Source of the DNA: Caulobacter segnis
Lineage (GTDB): Bacteria; Pseudomonadota; Alphaproteobacteria; Caulobacterales; Caulobacteraceae
DNA: 64,000 bases
Reading direction: 5' to 3'
NCBI RefSeq assembly: GCF_023935105.1
Contig: NZ_CP096040.1
Location: 5,189,001-5,253,000 of the forward strand
Made by a program: the position numbers and the translations under genes. Positions 32,729 to 42,233 of this stretch are shown here, piece after piece. Under the pieces are notes generated by a model. That model saw only the letters and a program-made list of their open reading frames with translations. It was not told where the DNA came from and did not search any database. The first letter of the stretch is position 1; each line of letters starts with the position of its first letter.

Positions 32729-33688
32729 TTAAGCCGCTCGGTGGGTGTGGATCACCTTCTGCGGGCCTTCACGGAAGCGCTTCTCGGCGACGGTGATCCG
32801 CTCGCACAGGGCGTCGAGGTCCGACAGCAACGAGTAGGTCGCGTAGATGGGAATTTCCATCAGCGCCACTTGGGCCCGCGGCATGAACTCCGTGTATTTC
32901 TTCCAGGACACGTGGCTGTCGCGAGCCGCCATGGCCCGCTGGCCCAGCGGATTCCACAGGTCCAGGTCCATCAGCTCGTCGCGGCACTGCTTCATGACCG
33001 GCAGGGCGATGTAGAGGAACAGGAACGTCGGGGTGGCGGCGCGGGCGAACTGCGGCTGCACCTGCAGGTGCCAGATGCGGTAGGCCTCGAAGAAGCCCGC
33101 CTTGCGGGCCGGATCCGGCGGCAGCCAGGTGGCGCTCTCGTTGATCAGCTCGTTGACCACGCCCGAACGCTTGACCAGCTCGTCGGCGCTGGTGCCGGCC
33201 GGCATGGTCTTGGACAGGGCCGCGACCGGGATGGCCAGCTTCTTGGCGACGTCAGTATAGGCGACCTGCTTGCCGGCCATCGGCGTCCACTGGCCGAACG
33301 ACGGCGCGCCCGGCGTACCGGCGCGCTTCACCGCGGCGGTCTTGTGCATGATCAGCTGTTCTTCGCGCTGCTTCTCGGCGCGCAGGCGATCGAACTCGGC
33401 CTCGTGGGCGGCCTGCTCCTCGGCCGTCATCCAGCGCGCGCGGCCCGGACCGTAGGTGCGTTCGAAGCGGTTCAGCAGAACCAGGCTGTGATCGGTGGAC
33501 GGCTTGGTCCCCACCTCGGCGAGGAACGTCTTGAACTCGCGCCACTGCGGCGCGACGCCGGTGCCGCGTCCGATCAAGATGTTGCGGTGCGTCGAGGCTT
33601 CGGCGCTATACTTACGGTGAAGCTCTTGCGTCGACAGATCGCTAAGATCCTTCGCCAGCACCGCCTTTCCGTCGTCTTCCGTCGCCAA
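32729..33688 (-). CDS. Protein of unknown function with degenerate HNH-like N-terminal domain
   Basis: From the TTG at 33688 (GGGAGG six bases upstream) the product is 319 residues. Residues ~22-93 look like the small domain common in phage and mobile-element HNH-type proteins: W-EF-TFLAEVGTKPSTDHSL, then YGPGRARWMTAEEQAAHE. The usual HSLDRIDN segment reads HSLVLLNR, so key polar residues are lost. The remaining ~220 residues match nothing I recognise and hold no membrane segment. The frame is open to 33829, which would add 47 residues. The gene is on the minus strand between GNAT and obgE. A role in DNA binding or a new, domesticated function is possible. Confidence 0.72.
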   Translation of the reverse strand: MATEDDGKAVLAKDLSDLSTQELHRKYSAEASTHRNILIGRGTGVAPQWREFKTFLAEVGTKPSTDHSLVLLNRFERTYGPGRARWMTAEEQAAHEAEFDRLRAEKQREEQLIMHKTAAVKRAGTPGAPSFGQWTPMAGKQVAYTDVAKKLAIPVAALSKTMPAGTSADELVKRSGVVNELINESATWLPPDPARKAGFFEAYRIWHLQVQPQFARAATPTFLFLYIALPVMKQCRDELMDLDLWNPLGQRAMAARDSHVSWKKYTEFMPRAQVALMEIPIYATYSLLSDLDALCERITVAEKRFREGPQKVIHTHRAA

Positions 33689-33903
33689 GGTCAGCCTCCC
33701 ACTCCGTCGAAGATGAAACGACGGTTTTGCTGCCAAGACACTTTGTCGCACTAGGTGTTTTAACATTTCGTCACGACGCCGAACCACGGTCACGCTTTTT
33801 CGACGCCGCCCCCAGTGACGCAACGTCACAGGCGGCGAGGCTCGAAATCGCCGCGAGGGCCTTTTGGCTCGACGCGCGGGACGCCTTGGGACAAAAGAGC
33901 CCC

Positions 33904-34968
33904 ATGAAATTCTTGGACCAATGCAAGATCTACATCCGCTCCGGCAACGGCGGCGGTGGATCGGTGTCGTTCCGCCGCGAGAAGTACATCGAGTACGGCG
34001 GCCCGGACGGCGGCGACGGCGGTCGCGGCGGCGACGTGTGGATCGAGGCCGTCGAAGGCCTCAACACCCTGATCGACTATCGCTACCAGCAGCACTTCAA
34101 GGCCGGCACGGGCGTGCACGGCATGGGCCGCGCGCGTCACGGCGCCGCCGGCGAGGACGTCCTCCTGAAGGTGCCCGTCGGCACCGAGGTGCTGGAAGAG
34201 GACAAGGAGACCCTGATCGCCGACCTCGACCACGCGGGCGCGCGCCTGCTGCTGGCCAAGGGCGGCAACGGCGGCTGGGGCAATCTGCACTTCAAGGGCC
34301 CGGTCAACCAGGCGCCAAAGTACGCCAATCCCGGCCAGGAAGGCGAAGAGCGCTGGATCTGGCTGCGGCTGAAGCTGATCGCCGACGTCGGCCTGGTGGG
34401 GCTGCCCAACGCGGGCAAGTCGACCTTCCTGGCCGCCGCCAGCGCCGCCAAGCCCAAGATCGCCGACTATCCGTTCACCACCCTGACCCCGAACCTGGGC
34501 GTCGTGGACCTGTCCAGCAGCGAGCGCTTCGTGCTGGCCGACATCCCCGGCCTGATCGAGGGCGCGTCGGAAGGCGCGGGTCTGGGCACCCGCTTCCTGG
34601 GTCACGTCGAGCGCTCGGCCACCCTGATCCACCTGATCGACGCCACCCAGGACGACGTCGCCGGCGCCTACGAGACGATCCGGGGCGAGCTGGAAGCCTA
34701 TGGCGACGAGCTAGCCGACAAGGCCGAGATCCTGGCCCTGAACAAGATCGACGCCCTCGACGAGGAGACCCTCGCCGAGAAGATCGCCGAACTGGAAGCC
34801 GTCTCCGGGATCAAGCCGCGCCTGGTCTCCGGCGTCTCTGGCCAGGGCGTCACCGAACTACTGCGCGCCGCCTACCGGCAGGTGCGCATCCGTCGCGGCG
34901 ACCTCGAGGACGAGATCGACGAGGACGAAGACCACGTCGACGAGACCCCCGGGGGCTGGACGCCGTGA
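33904..34968 (+). CDS. obgE: Obg GTPase
   Basis: The product is 354 residues from ATG 33904. The Gly-rich Obg fold opens it (MKFLDQCKIYIRSGNGGGGS, GGPDGGDGGRGGDVW). The GTPase domain has GLPNAGKST (G1), DIPGLIEGA (G3) and NKID (G4). The tail is acidic (EDEIDEDEDHVDE). Called CgtA in Caulobacter, it binds the 50S subunit and is essential for growth in several bacteria. The stop overlaps the proB GTG start, so the two are coupled. The 215-base gap upstream shows no obvious operator. Confidence 0.97.
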   Translation: MKFLDQCKIYIRSGNGGGGSVSFRREKYIEYGGPDGGDGGRGGDVWIEAVEGLNTLIDYRYQQHFKAGTGVHGMGRARHGAAGEDVLLKVPVGTEVLEEDKETLIADLDHAGARLLLAKGGNGGWGNLHFKGPVNQAPKYANPGQEGEERWIWLRLKLIADVGLVGLPNAGKSTFLAAASAAKPKIADYPFTTLTPNLGVVDLSSSERFVLADIPGLIEGASEGAGLGTRFLGHVERSATLIHLIDATQDDVAGAYETIRGELEAYGDELADKAEILALNKIDALDEETLAEKIAELEAVSGIKPRLVSGVSGQGVTELLRAAYRQVRIRRGDLEDEIDEDEDHVDETPGGWTP

Positions 34969-36095
34969 GCCAGGCTGCCGGGGCTTTCTCGGGGGCCCGC
35001 CGCATCGTGTTCAAGGTCGGCTCGGCCCTGCTGGTCGACGCCGAGACGGGCAGCGCCAACCGCGCCTGGCTGGAGGCCTTCTGCGCCGACGCCGCCGCCC
35101 TGCGCGCGGCCGGCAAGCAGGTGCTGGTGGTCTCGTCGGGCGCGGTCGCCCTGGGCCGCCGGCGACTGGGCCTCACCGGCCGCAAGACCACCCTGCCGGA
35201 AAAGCAGGCCTCCGCCGCCGCCGGCCAGAGCCTGCTCATGCATGCCTGGGAACAGGCTTTCGCGCCGCACGACATCGGCGTCGCCCAGATCCTGCTGACC
35301 CGCGACGACACCGAGATGCGTCGCCGCTGGCTGAACGCCCGCGCCACCACCGAGACCCTGATGGGCCTGGGCGTGGTGCCCGTGGTCAACGAGAACGACA
35401 CGGTCGTCACCGAAGAGATCCGCTACGGCGACAACGACCGCCTGGCCGCCCGCGTGGCCCAGATGGCCGGCGCCGATCTCTTGGTGCTGCTCTCGGATAT
35501 CGACGGCCTCTACACCGCCGATCCGCGCAAGAACCCCCAGGCCCAGCACATCCCGCTGGTCTCGGAGATCACGCCCGAGATCGCCGGCATGGCCGAGGGC
35601 GCCAACGCCGCGGCAGGCGTCGGCACCGGCGGCATGGCCACCAAGATCGCCGCCGCCCGCATCGCCCGCGCCGCCGGCTGCGCCACCCTGATCACCCTGG
35701 GCTCGCGCCCCCGCCCGCTGACCGCCATCGCCGACGGCGAGAAGGCTACCCTGATCGAGGCCGGGGCGTCGCCCGCCGCCGCCTACAAGGCCTGGATCGC
35801 CGGCTCGCTGGCGCCCCAAGGCTGGGTGACGATCGACGCCGGCGCCGCCAAGGCCCTGGCGTCCGGCAAGAGCCTGCTGTCGGCCGGCGTCCGCGCCATC
35901 GAGGGCCCGTTCGACAAGGGCGACGCCGTCCGCGTCCGCGACGAGACCGGCCGCGAGGTCGCGCGCGGCATCGTCCGCTATGACAGCGCCGACGCCCAGC
36001 GCATCGCCGGCCTGCGCTCAGACGCCATCGAGGCCGAGCTGGGCTTCACCGAAGGCCCGATGATCCACGCCGACGACCTGGCGGTCGCCAACTAG
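34965..36095 (+). CDS. proB: Glutamate 5-kinase
   Basis: From GTG 34965 (overlapping the obgE stop as GTGA) the product is 376 residues. The amino acid kinase domain has RIVFKVGSALLVD, LVVSSGAVALGRRRLG, VVPVVNENDTV, YGDNDRLAARVAQMAGADLLVLLSDIDGLYT and GVGTGGMATKI. A C-terminal PUA domain follows (GWVTIDAGAAKALASGKSLL, FDKGDAVRVRDE). It makes glutamyl 5-phosphate, the first step of proline synthesis, and proline usually inhibits it. obgE-proB is a conserved pair in alphaproteobacteria. Confidence 0.97.
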   Translation: MSQAAGAFSGARRIVFKVGSALLVDAETGSANRAWLEAFCADAAALRAAGKQVLVVSSGAVALGRRRLGLTGRKTTLPEKQASAAAGQSLLMHAWEQAFAPHDIGVAQILLTRDDTEMRRRWLNARATTETLMGLGVVPVVNENDTVVTEEIRYGDNDRLAARVAQMAGADLLVLLSDIDGLYTADPRKNPQAQHIPLVSEITPEIAGMAEGANAAAGVGTGGMATKIAAARIARAAGCATLITLGSRPRPLTAIADGEKATLIEAGASPAAAYKAWIAGSLAPQGWVTIDAGAAKALASGKSLLSAGVRAIEGPFDKGDAVRVRDETGREVARGIVRYDSADAQRIAGLRSDAIEAELGFTEGPMIHADDLAVAN

Positions 36096-36111
36096 TCCCG
36101 AGAGTCCCCCA

Positions 36112-37647
36112 ATGGCCTACCGTTCCCTCCGCGAATTCATCGACGTGCTGGAGGCCAAGGGCGAGCTGGTCCGGGTCAAGGAGCCCGTCTCCAGCGTGCT
36201 GGAGATGACGGAAATCCAGACCCGCCTGCTGGCGACCGGCGGTCCGGCGGTGCTGTTCGAGCATGTGCTACTGCCCGACGGCAGCCGTTCGGAGATGCCC
36301 GCGCTCGCCAACCTGTTCGGCACCGTCAAGCGCGTGGCCATGGGCGTCACCCTCGGCGGCGAGCCGCGCGAGACGGCGGGCGAGCTGCGCGAGGTCGGGG
36401 AACTGCTGGCCTTCCTGCGCCAGCCCCAGCCGCCCAAGGGCATCAAGGACGCCCTCGACATGCTGCCCCTGGCCAAGACGGTCATGAGCATGCGCCCCGG
36501 AACGGTGAAGAAGGCCCCGGTGCAGGAGGTCGTCCTGACCGGCGACCAGATCGATCTCACCAAGCTGCCGGTCCAGACCTGCTGGCCGGGCGAGCCCGCG
36601 CCGCTGATCACCTGGCCCCTCGTGGTGACCAAGGGTCCGGGCAAGGACCGTGAGGACGACTTCAATCTCGGCATCTATCGGATGCAGGTCCTCTCGAAGG
36701 ACAAGTGCATCATGCGCTGGCTGGCCCATCGCGGCGGGGCCCAGCACTACGCCCGCCACAAGAAGGCCGGCAACAAGGAGCCCCTGCCGGCCTGCGCCGT
36801 GCTGGGCGCGGATCCCGGCACCATCCTGGCCGCCGTGACGCCGGTGCCCGACACCCTGAGCGAATACCAGTTCGCCGGCCTGCTGCGCGGAGCCAAGGTC
36901 GATCTCGTCCCGGCCAAGACCGTGCCGCTGATGGTCCCGGCCCACGCCGAGATCGTCATCGAGGGCCACGTCCTGCTGGACGAGTTCGAGGACGAGGGTC
37001 CCTACGGCGACCACACCGGCTACTACAACAGCGTCGAGAAGTTCCCGGTCTTCCAGGTGACGGCGATCACCATGCGCAAGGACCCGATCTATCTGACCAC
37101 CTTCACCGGCCGTCCGCCAGACGAGCCCTCGGTTCTGGGCGAGGCGCTGAACGAGGTCTTCATCCCGCTGATCCGCCAGCAATTCCCCGAGATCGTCGAC
37201 TTCTGGCTGCCGCCCGAGGGCTGCAGCTACCGCATCGCCGTGGTGTCGATGAAGAAGGCCTATCCCGGCCACGCCAAACGCGTGATGCTGGGGGTGTGGA
37301 GCTATCTGCGCCAGTTCATGTACACCAAGTGGGTGATCGTCGTGGACCACGACATCAACGCCCGCGACTGGAAGGACGTGATGTGGGCGATCAGCACCAA
37401 GACGGACCCGGCGCGGGACATCACGGTGATCGAGCACACGCCCATCGACTATCTGGACTTCGCCAGCCCCGAGAGCGGCCTAGGCTCCAAGATCGGCCTC
37501 GACGCCACCGACAAATGGCCGCCCGAGACCAAGCGCGAATGGGGCCAGGAGATCCGCATGGACCAGGCCGTGGTCGACACGGTCAGCGAGAAGTGGTCGC
37601 GCCTGGGCCTGCCGGGGGATGGCGCGCCGATCTGGAAGAAGCCCTAA
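36112..37647 (+). CDS. ubiD: UbiD family decarboxylase
   Basis: The product is 511 residues, the usual UbiD size. It opens MAYRSLREFIDVLEAKGELVRVKEPV, then has NLGIYRMQVLSKDKCIMRWLAHRGGAQHYARHK and EGPYGDHTGYYN, the prenyl-FMN and metal site regions of the family. It would remove the carboxyl of 3-octaprenyl-4-hydroxybenzoate in ubiquinone synthesis, or of a related aromatic acid. No ubiX is adjacent. It lies 16 bases after proB, so it is probably in the same transcript. Confidence 0.93.
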   Translation: MAYRSLREFIDVLEAKGELVRVKEPVSSVLEMTEIQTRLLATGGPAVLFEHVLLPDGSRSEMPALANLFGTVKRVAMGVTLGGEPRETAGELREVGELLAFLRQPQPPKGIKDALDMLPLAKTVMSMRPGTVKKAPVQEVVLTGDQIDLTKLPVQTCWPGEPAPLITWPLVVTKGPGKDREDDFNLGIYRMQVLSKDKCIMRWLAHRGGAQHYARHKKAGNKEPLPACAVLGADPGTILAAVTPVPDTLSEYQFAGLLRGAKVDLVPAKTVPLMVPAHAEIVIEGHVLLDEFEDEGPYGDHTGYYNSVEKFPVFQVTAITMRKDPIYLTTFTGRPPDEPSVLGEALNEVFIPLIRQQFPEIVDFWLPPEGCSYRIAVVSMKKAYPGHAKRVMLGVWSYLRQFMYTKWVIVVDHDINARDWKDVMWAISTKTDPARDITVIEHTPIDYLDFASPESGLGSKIGLDATDKWPPETKREWGQEIRMDQAVVDTVSEKWSRLGLPGDGAPIWKKP

Positions 37648-37648
37648 G

Positions 37649-39469
37649 GTGCGCATCCTCACCCTGGCGGCCCTGGCCGTCGCCCTGACAGCGAGTACCA
37701 GCATGGCCCAGACCAAAGCTCCCTGGGACGAAGCCTTCCTGCCGCCGGCCCCGCATTGGCAGGGCGCCAGTCAGGCGCTGATCCGCGACAAGGCCGATCC
37801 GTGGGTGACGCCGTTCGAGGCCGACGCCGAGCATGACTTCTCGCCGACCTATGTCGACACCCGCGCCTGGTTCGATCGGCTGGACAAGGCGTCCAAGCTG
37901 ATCCGCGTCGAGGACTTCGGCGTGTCGCCGCAGGGCCGCGCGATCTTTGCGGTCATCGCCAGCAAGGACGGCGACAAGCTGGACCCGAAGAAGCCGCTCC
38001 TCTTGGTCCAGTGCGGCATCCATCCCGGCGAGATCGACGGCAAGGACGCCGGCATGATGCTGCTGCGGGACATGGCCTTTCACGGCAAGGACGGGCTGCT
38101 GGACAAGGTCAACCTGGTCCTGATCCCGATCCTGTCGGTCGATGGCCACGAGCGCTCGGGCCCCTATTCGCGCCCCAACCAGCGCGGGCCGCGCATCCAG
38201 GGCTGGCGCAACACTGCGACCAACCAGAACCTGAACCGCGACTTCATGAAGCTGGACCAGCCGGAGATGCAGGCGCTGAAGCGCCTGCAGGCCAAGTACA
38301 AGGCCGATCTCTATGTCGACGTCCACGTGACCGACGGCATGGACTACCAGTACGACGTCACCTACGGCTTCAACGGCGAGAACGGCGTCTGGAACCGCTC
38401 GCCGGCCATCGCCCAGTGGCTGGACGACGTCCTCAAGCCGACCATGAACAAGGGCCTGGAGGCCGAAGGCCACATTCCCGGCGAGCTGGTGTTCGGCGTC
38501 GATGAGCACGACCCGAAGAAGGGCCTGTCGGACGGCGGCCTGGGCGAGCGGTTCTCGAACGGCTGGGGCGCGGCGGCCCACGTCCCGACCATCCTGATCG
38601 AAAACCATAGCCTCAAGCCCCACGCCCAGCGCGTGCTGGGCACCTATATCTTCATCGAGACGGCCCTGAAGCTCCTGGCCGACAAGGGCGGCGACCTGCG
38701 CGCGGCGATCGCCGCCGACAGCGCCCTGCGTCCGGCCGAGGTGCTGGCCAATTTCGCCTCGGACGACAAGCCGGCCTACATCCGCGACTTCAAGGGCATC
38801 AAGTACGAGACCTACGACAGCCCCGCCTCGGGCCGGAAGGAAGTGCGCTGGCTGGGCGAGGCCGATCCGGAGCTCTGGAAGGTCCCGTTCTACGGCTCGC
38901 ATTCGACGCTGAGCCTGAAGCGTCCGGTCGCCTACTACGTGCCCAGCTACCGCGCCGACCTGATCGAGCGGCTGAAGCTGCATGGCGTGACGCTGGAGAC
39001 CCTGCCGGCCGACAAGACCGTCCAGGTCGAAATGATCCGCCTGGTCGATCCCAAGCTGGCGACCCGCGCCAACGAGGGGCACGTCCAGATCAGCGTCGAC
39101 AAGGTCACGACCCAGACCCGCGCCTGGACCTTCCCCAAGGGCTCGGTCCGCGTGCCGACCGACCAGCCGCTGGGCGACCTGGTGGTGCTGTTGCTGGAGC
39201 CGCAGTCCAGCGAGAGCTTCTTCGCCTGGGGCATGATCCCCGAGGTGCTGAGCCGCGTCGAATATATCGAGCCCTACGCCATCGCCCCGCTGGCCGAGAA
39301 GATGCTGGCGACCGATCCGACGCTGAAGGCGCAGTTCGAGGCCAAGCTGGCCGCCGAGCCGAAGTTCGCCGCCGATCCGGACGCGCGCCTGGCCTGGTTC
39401 TACGAGCGCACGCCGTTCTACGACGACCACTACCTGCTGTACCCGATCGCCAGAGAAGTCGCGCGATAG
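37649..39469 (+). CDS. Secreted M14 family zinc carboxypeptidase
   Basis: From GTG 37649, two bases after the ubiD stop, the product is 606 residues. It has a signal peptide (RILTLAALAVALTASTSMA, then QTKAP). Zinc site signs are HPGEIDGKDAG (HxxE) and VDVHVTDGMDYQY (second His), near residues 125 and 230. The last ~250 residues hold no recognised domain. It probably hydrolyses peptides in the periplasm. An ATG at 37619 would overlap ubiD and put extra charged residues before the signal. Confidence 0.88.
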   Translation: MRILTLAALAVALTASTSMAQTKAPWDEAFLPPAPHWQGASQALIRDKADPWVTPFEADAEHDFSPTYVDTRAWFDRLDKASKLIRVEDFGVSPQGRAIFAVIASKDGDKLDPKKPLLLVQCGIHPGEIDGKDAGMMLLRDMAFHGKDGLLDKVNLVLIPILSVDGHERSGPYSRPNQRGPRIQGWRNTATNQNLNRDFMKLDQPEMQALKRLQAKYKADLYVDVHVTDGMDYQYDVTYGFNGENGVWNRSPAIAQWLDDVLKPTMNKGLEAEGHIPGELVFGVDEHDPKKGLSDGGLGERFSNGWGAAAHVPTILIENHSLKPHAQRVLGTYIFIETALKLLADKGGDLRAAIAADSALRPAEVLANFASDDKPAYIRDFKGIKYETYDSPASGRKEVRWLGEADPELWKVPFYGSHSTLSLKRPVAYYVPSYRADLIERLKLHGVTLETLPADKTVQVEMIRLVDPKLATRANEGHVQISVDKVTTQTRAWTFPKGSVRVPTDQPLGDLVVLLLEPQSSESFFAWGMIPEVLSRVEYIEPYAIAPLAEKMLATDPTLKAQFEAKLAAEPKFAADPDARLAWFYERTPFYDDHYLLYPIAREVAR

Positions 39470-39524
39470 GCGGCCTGACTTGCCGACCTTGGGCGGAAGG
39501 CCTCATATGACCGCCTTCGCGCTC

Positions 39525-39561
39525 GGAGCCTGCCCGCGCGAAGCGCGGATGAGCAGGCTCC
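39525..39561. repeat. Nested hairpin between M14 and MAPEG genes
   Basis: GGAGCCTGC (39525-39533) pairs with GCAGGCTCC (39553-39561), and CCGCGC-gaa-GCGCGG (39534-39548) forms an inner stem. No T-run follows. It lies 14 bases before a second, longer hairpin. Confidence 0.7.
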
Positions 39562-39575
39562 GCACTATACATTCT

Positions 39576-39626
39576 GAGCGCGATGACCGACGAAATCGGC
39601 ATCCGCTTTCGTCGGTCATCGCGCTC
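39576..39626. repeat. Perfect 20-bp hairpin
   Basis: The arms at 39576-39595 (GAGCGCGATGACCGACGAAA) and 39607-39626 are perfect reverse complements with an 11-base loop. The stem is far longer than a normal terminator and no T-run follows. It lies 31 bases before the MAPEG start. Confidence 0.85.
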
Positions 39627-39656
39627 GGGGGCGGGCGGCGTACTAGGGTTTGAGTG

Positions 39657-40058
39657 ATGGATACGATCGTTTCCGGCCATGCCGCGGCGCTTTGGGCCGG
39701 GCTGCACCTTTTTCTGTTGCTGATCCTGTCGGCGCTGGTCGTGCGTCTGCGCCAGAAACACAAGGTCGCCCTGGGCGACGAGGGCATTCCGGAGCTGGCC
39801 CGCGCCATCCGCGCCTTCGGCAACGCCTCGGAATACATCCCGACCGGCATCGCCGCCCTGGCCGTGCTGGCGGTCGCCGGCGCCGCGCCGCTGGCCATCC
39901 ATGTCGTCGGCTTCGTGCTGTTCGCCGGCCGGGTCGCCCACGCCGTCGGCCTGTCCAACAGCGGCGGCGCCTCGATCCCGCGCGCGGTCGGCATGGTCGC
40001 CACCTGGCTGGCCTATGTGTTCGCGGGCGTGGCCCTGCTGCTGTCAGCCATCGGCTAA
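39657..40058 (+). CDS. MAPEG family membrane protein
   Basis: The product is 133 residues with four membrane helices, the MAPEG size. It has ARAIRAFGNASEYIPTGIAALAVLAV, the E/N-containing helix 2 of the family, and GRVAHAVGLSNSGGASIPRAVGMVATWL at the end. MAPEG proteins are often glutathione-dependent transferases or peroxidases; no bacterial role is known for this one. The ATG at 39657 is used; a GTG one codon earlier is possible. Ribosome binding is weak. Confidence 0.88.
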   Translation: MDTIVSGHAAALWAGLHLFLLLILSALVVRLRQKHKVALGDEGIPELARAIRAFGNASEYIPTGIAALAVLAVAGAAPLAIHVVGFVLFAGRVAHAVGLSNSGGASIPRAVGMVATWLAYVFAGVALLLSAIG

Positions 40059-40096
40059 TGCTTGCCCCTGCGGGGGCCGGTCGTCCATAAGACCGC

Positions 40097-41428
40097 ATGG
40101 ACGATAATCTGCTGCATGACGTGGTCGCCGCCGCGCGCAAGGCCGGGGCGGACGCCGCCGAAGCCGTCTTCGCCGAGCGCCAATCCCTCTCCGTCTCCGT
40201 TCGCCTGGGCGAGCTGGAAGAGGTCGAGCGCGAAGAGGCCCGCGATCTGGGCCTGCGCGTCTTCATCGGCCAGCGTAGCGCCACCGTTTCCGGCTCGGAC
40301 ATCTCGGCCGAGGCGCGCGCCAAGCTGATCGAGCGCGCCGTGGCCATGGCCCGCCTGGCGCCGGAAGACCCCTATGCCAGCCTCGCGCCGCGGGAGCGTC
40401 TGGCCAGAGGCCCGTTCCCCGACCTCGATCTGATCGACGCCTACGAGCCCTCGGCCGAAACGCTGGAGACCCAGGCCCGCCAGGCCGAGGAACATGCCCG
40501 CGCGGTCAAGGGCGTGACCAATTCCGACGGCGGCTCGGCCACCTGGAGCTCGTCGGCCTGGGCGCTGGCCACCAGCGACGGCTTCCACGGGACCCACGCC
40601 GCCACCGGCCACTCGATCTCGGCCTCGGCCATCGCCGGCGAGGGCGCGGGCATGGAGCGCGGCGGCGAAGGCCGCTCGACCCGCCACTTCGGCGACCTGC
40701 CGGCCGCCGGCGACATCGGCATGGAGGCCGGCCGCCAGGCGGTGGCCCGCCTCAACCCGCGCAAGATCGCCTCGACCACCGCCCCGGTGATCTTCGAGAA
40801 CCGCCTGGCCATGAGCTTGATCGGCCCGCTGCTGGGCGCGATCTCCGGCCCGTCGATCGCCCGGGGCACCTCGTTCCTGAAGGACAAGCTGGGCCAGCCG
40901 ATCTTCGCGCGCGGCGTCAACCTGCTGGAAGACCCGCACCGCGTGCGTGGCCTGGGCTCGGCCCCGTTCGACGACGAGGGCGTGGCGACGGAAGCGCGCG
41001 CCCTGATCGACGACGGCGTGCTGACCACTTGGCTGCTGAACACCTCGTCCGCCAGGCAACTGGGCCTGGTCACCACCGGCCACGCCTCGCGCGGCCTGGC
41101 CGGCCCCTCCGGCGTCTCGACCCACAACCTGACGCTCCAGCCGGGCGAGAAGGACCTTCAGGGCCTGATGAAGGACGCCGGGACGGGCCTGGTGGTCACC
41201 TCGATGTTCGGCCCCTCGCTGAACGGCAACACCGGCGACTGGTCGGTCGGCTGCTCGGGCTACTGGTTCGAGAACGGCGAAAGCACCGGCCCGGTCACCG
41301 AGATCACCGTGGCCGGCAACCTGATCGACATCTACGCCCGCCTCGTTCCTGGCTCCGACCTGCAGTTCCGGGGCGCCAGCAACAGTCCGTCGATCCTGGT
41401 CGACGCCCTGGCGATCGCGGGCAAATGA
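40097..41428 (+). CDS. pmbA: TldD/PmbA family metalloprotease PmbA (TldE)
   Basis: The product is 443 residues, the normal length. It has the N-terminal domain (ARKAGADAAEAVFAERQSLSVSVRLGELEEVEREEARDLGLRVFIGQR) and the C-terminal beta region with GASNSPSILVDALAIAGK at the end. PmbA pairs with TldD, the catalytic subunit, to cleave unfolded or small peptides. Its stop overlaps the next gene's start (ATGA), so the two are coupled. Confidence 0.95.
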   Translation: MDDNLLHDVVAAARKAGADAAEAVFAERQSLSVSVRLGELEEVEREEARDLGLRVFIGQRSATVSGSDISAEARAKLIERAVAMARLAPEDPYASLAPRERLARGPFPDLDLIDAYEPSAETLETQARQAEEHARAVKGVTNSDGGSATWSSSAWALATSDGFHGTHAATGHSISASAIAGEGAGMERGGEGRSTRHFGDLPAAGDIGMEAGRQAVARLNPRKIASTTAPVIFENRLAMSLIGPLLGAISGPSIARGTSFLKDKLGQPIFARGVNLLEDPHRVRGLGSAPFDDEGVATEARALIDDGVLTTWLLNTSSARQLGLVTTGHASRGLAGPSGVSTHNLTLQPGEKDLQGLMKDAGTGLVVTSMFGPSLNGNTGDWSVGCSGYWFENGESTGPVTEITVAGNLIDIYARLVPGSDLQFRGASNSPSILVDALAIAGK

Positions 41429-42204
41429 ACGACCTGGACCTGATCCTCGAAGCCGCCAAGGAGGCCGGGGCGCTGGCGCTCTCGGCCCGTGAACGCGGCC
41501 TCAAGATCTGGTCCAAGGAGGGCGGCTCGCCCGTCACCGACGCCGATCTGGCCGTCGACACCCTGCTGAGGACGCAGCTGCGGGCGGCGCGGCCCGACTA
41601 TGGCTGGCTGTCGGAAGAGACCGCCGACGATCCGGCGCGGCTGTCCACCGCCCGTCAGTTTGTCGTCGACCCGATCGACGGCACCGTGGCCTTCATGAAG
41701 AGCAAGCCGTGGTTCGCGGTCTCGATCGCGATCGTCGAAGACGGTCAGCCCGTCGCGGGCGTCGTCCACGCCCCGGCGCTGGACGAGACCTACGCCGCCA
41801 CGCTGCACGGGCCCGCCCTGCTGAACGGCGCCCCGATCGCGCCCAGCGCGACGGACCAGCTGTTCGGCGCGGCGATGCTGGGCGACGCCAAGATGTTCGC
41901 CCACCCGGCTTGGCGCGAACCCTGGCCGGACATGCGGATCGAAAGCCGCAACTCCATCGCCTATCGCATGTGCCTGGTGGCCGCCGGGACCTTCGACGCG
42001 GCCATCGCCCTGTCGCCCAAGAGCGAGTGGGACGTGGCCGCCGCCGACCTGATCTGCCGCCGGGCCGGGGCCGCGCTCAGCGACCACAAGGGCCGCGACT
42101 TCGCCTATAATCGCCCCGTTCCGCAGGTTCCGAGCCTGGTTTGCGCCAATAAGGCGCTTCATCCATTGATCCTGTCACGCGTCGGGCATATCGAGCTGCC
42201 ATAA
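41425..42204 (+). CDS. Inositol monophosphatase family protein, CysQ-like
   Basis: The product is 259 residues from ATG 41425. The metal-binding motifs are WLSEET, DPIDGTVAFM and EWDVAAADLICRRAGA, which define the family. N-terminal length and SPVTDADLAVD suit either inositol monophosphatase or 3'(2'),5'-bisphosphate nucleotidase (CysQ). In alphaproteobacteria, the same position after pmbA is common for this gene. It probably recycles pAp or a sugar phosphate. It overlaps pmbA by four bases. Confidence 0.9.
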   Translation: MNDLDLILEAAKEAGALALSARERGLKIWSKEGGSPVTDADLAVDTLLRTQLRAARPDYGWLSEETADDPARLSTARQFVVDPIDGTVAFMKSKPWFAVSIAIVEDGQPVAGVVHAPALDETYAATLHGPALLNGAPIAPSATDQLFGAAMLGDAKMFAHPAWREPWPDMRIESRNSIAYRMCLVAAGTFDAAIALSPKSEWDVAAADLICRRAGAALSDHKGRDFAYNRPVPQVPSLVCANKALHPLILSRVGHIELP

Positions 42205-42233
42205 AACCAATTCCTCGCAGGAACTTGCTCCAA

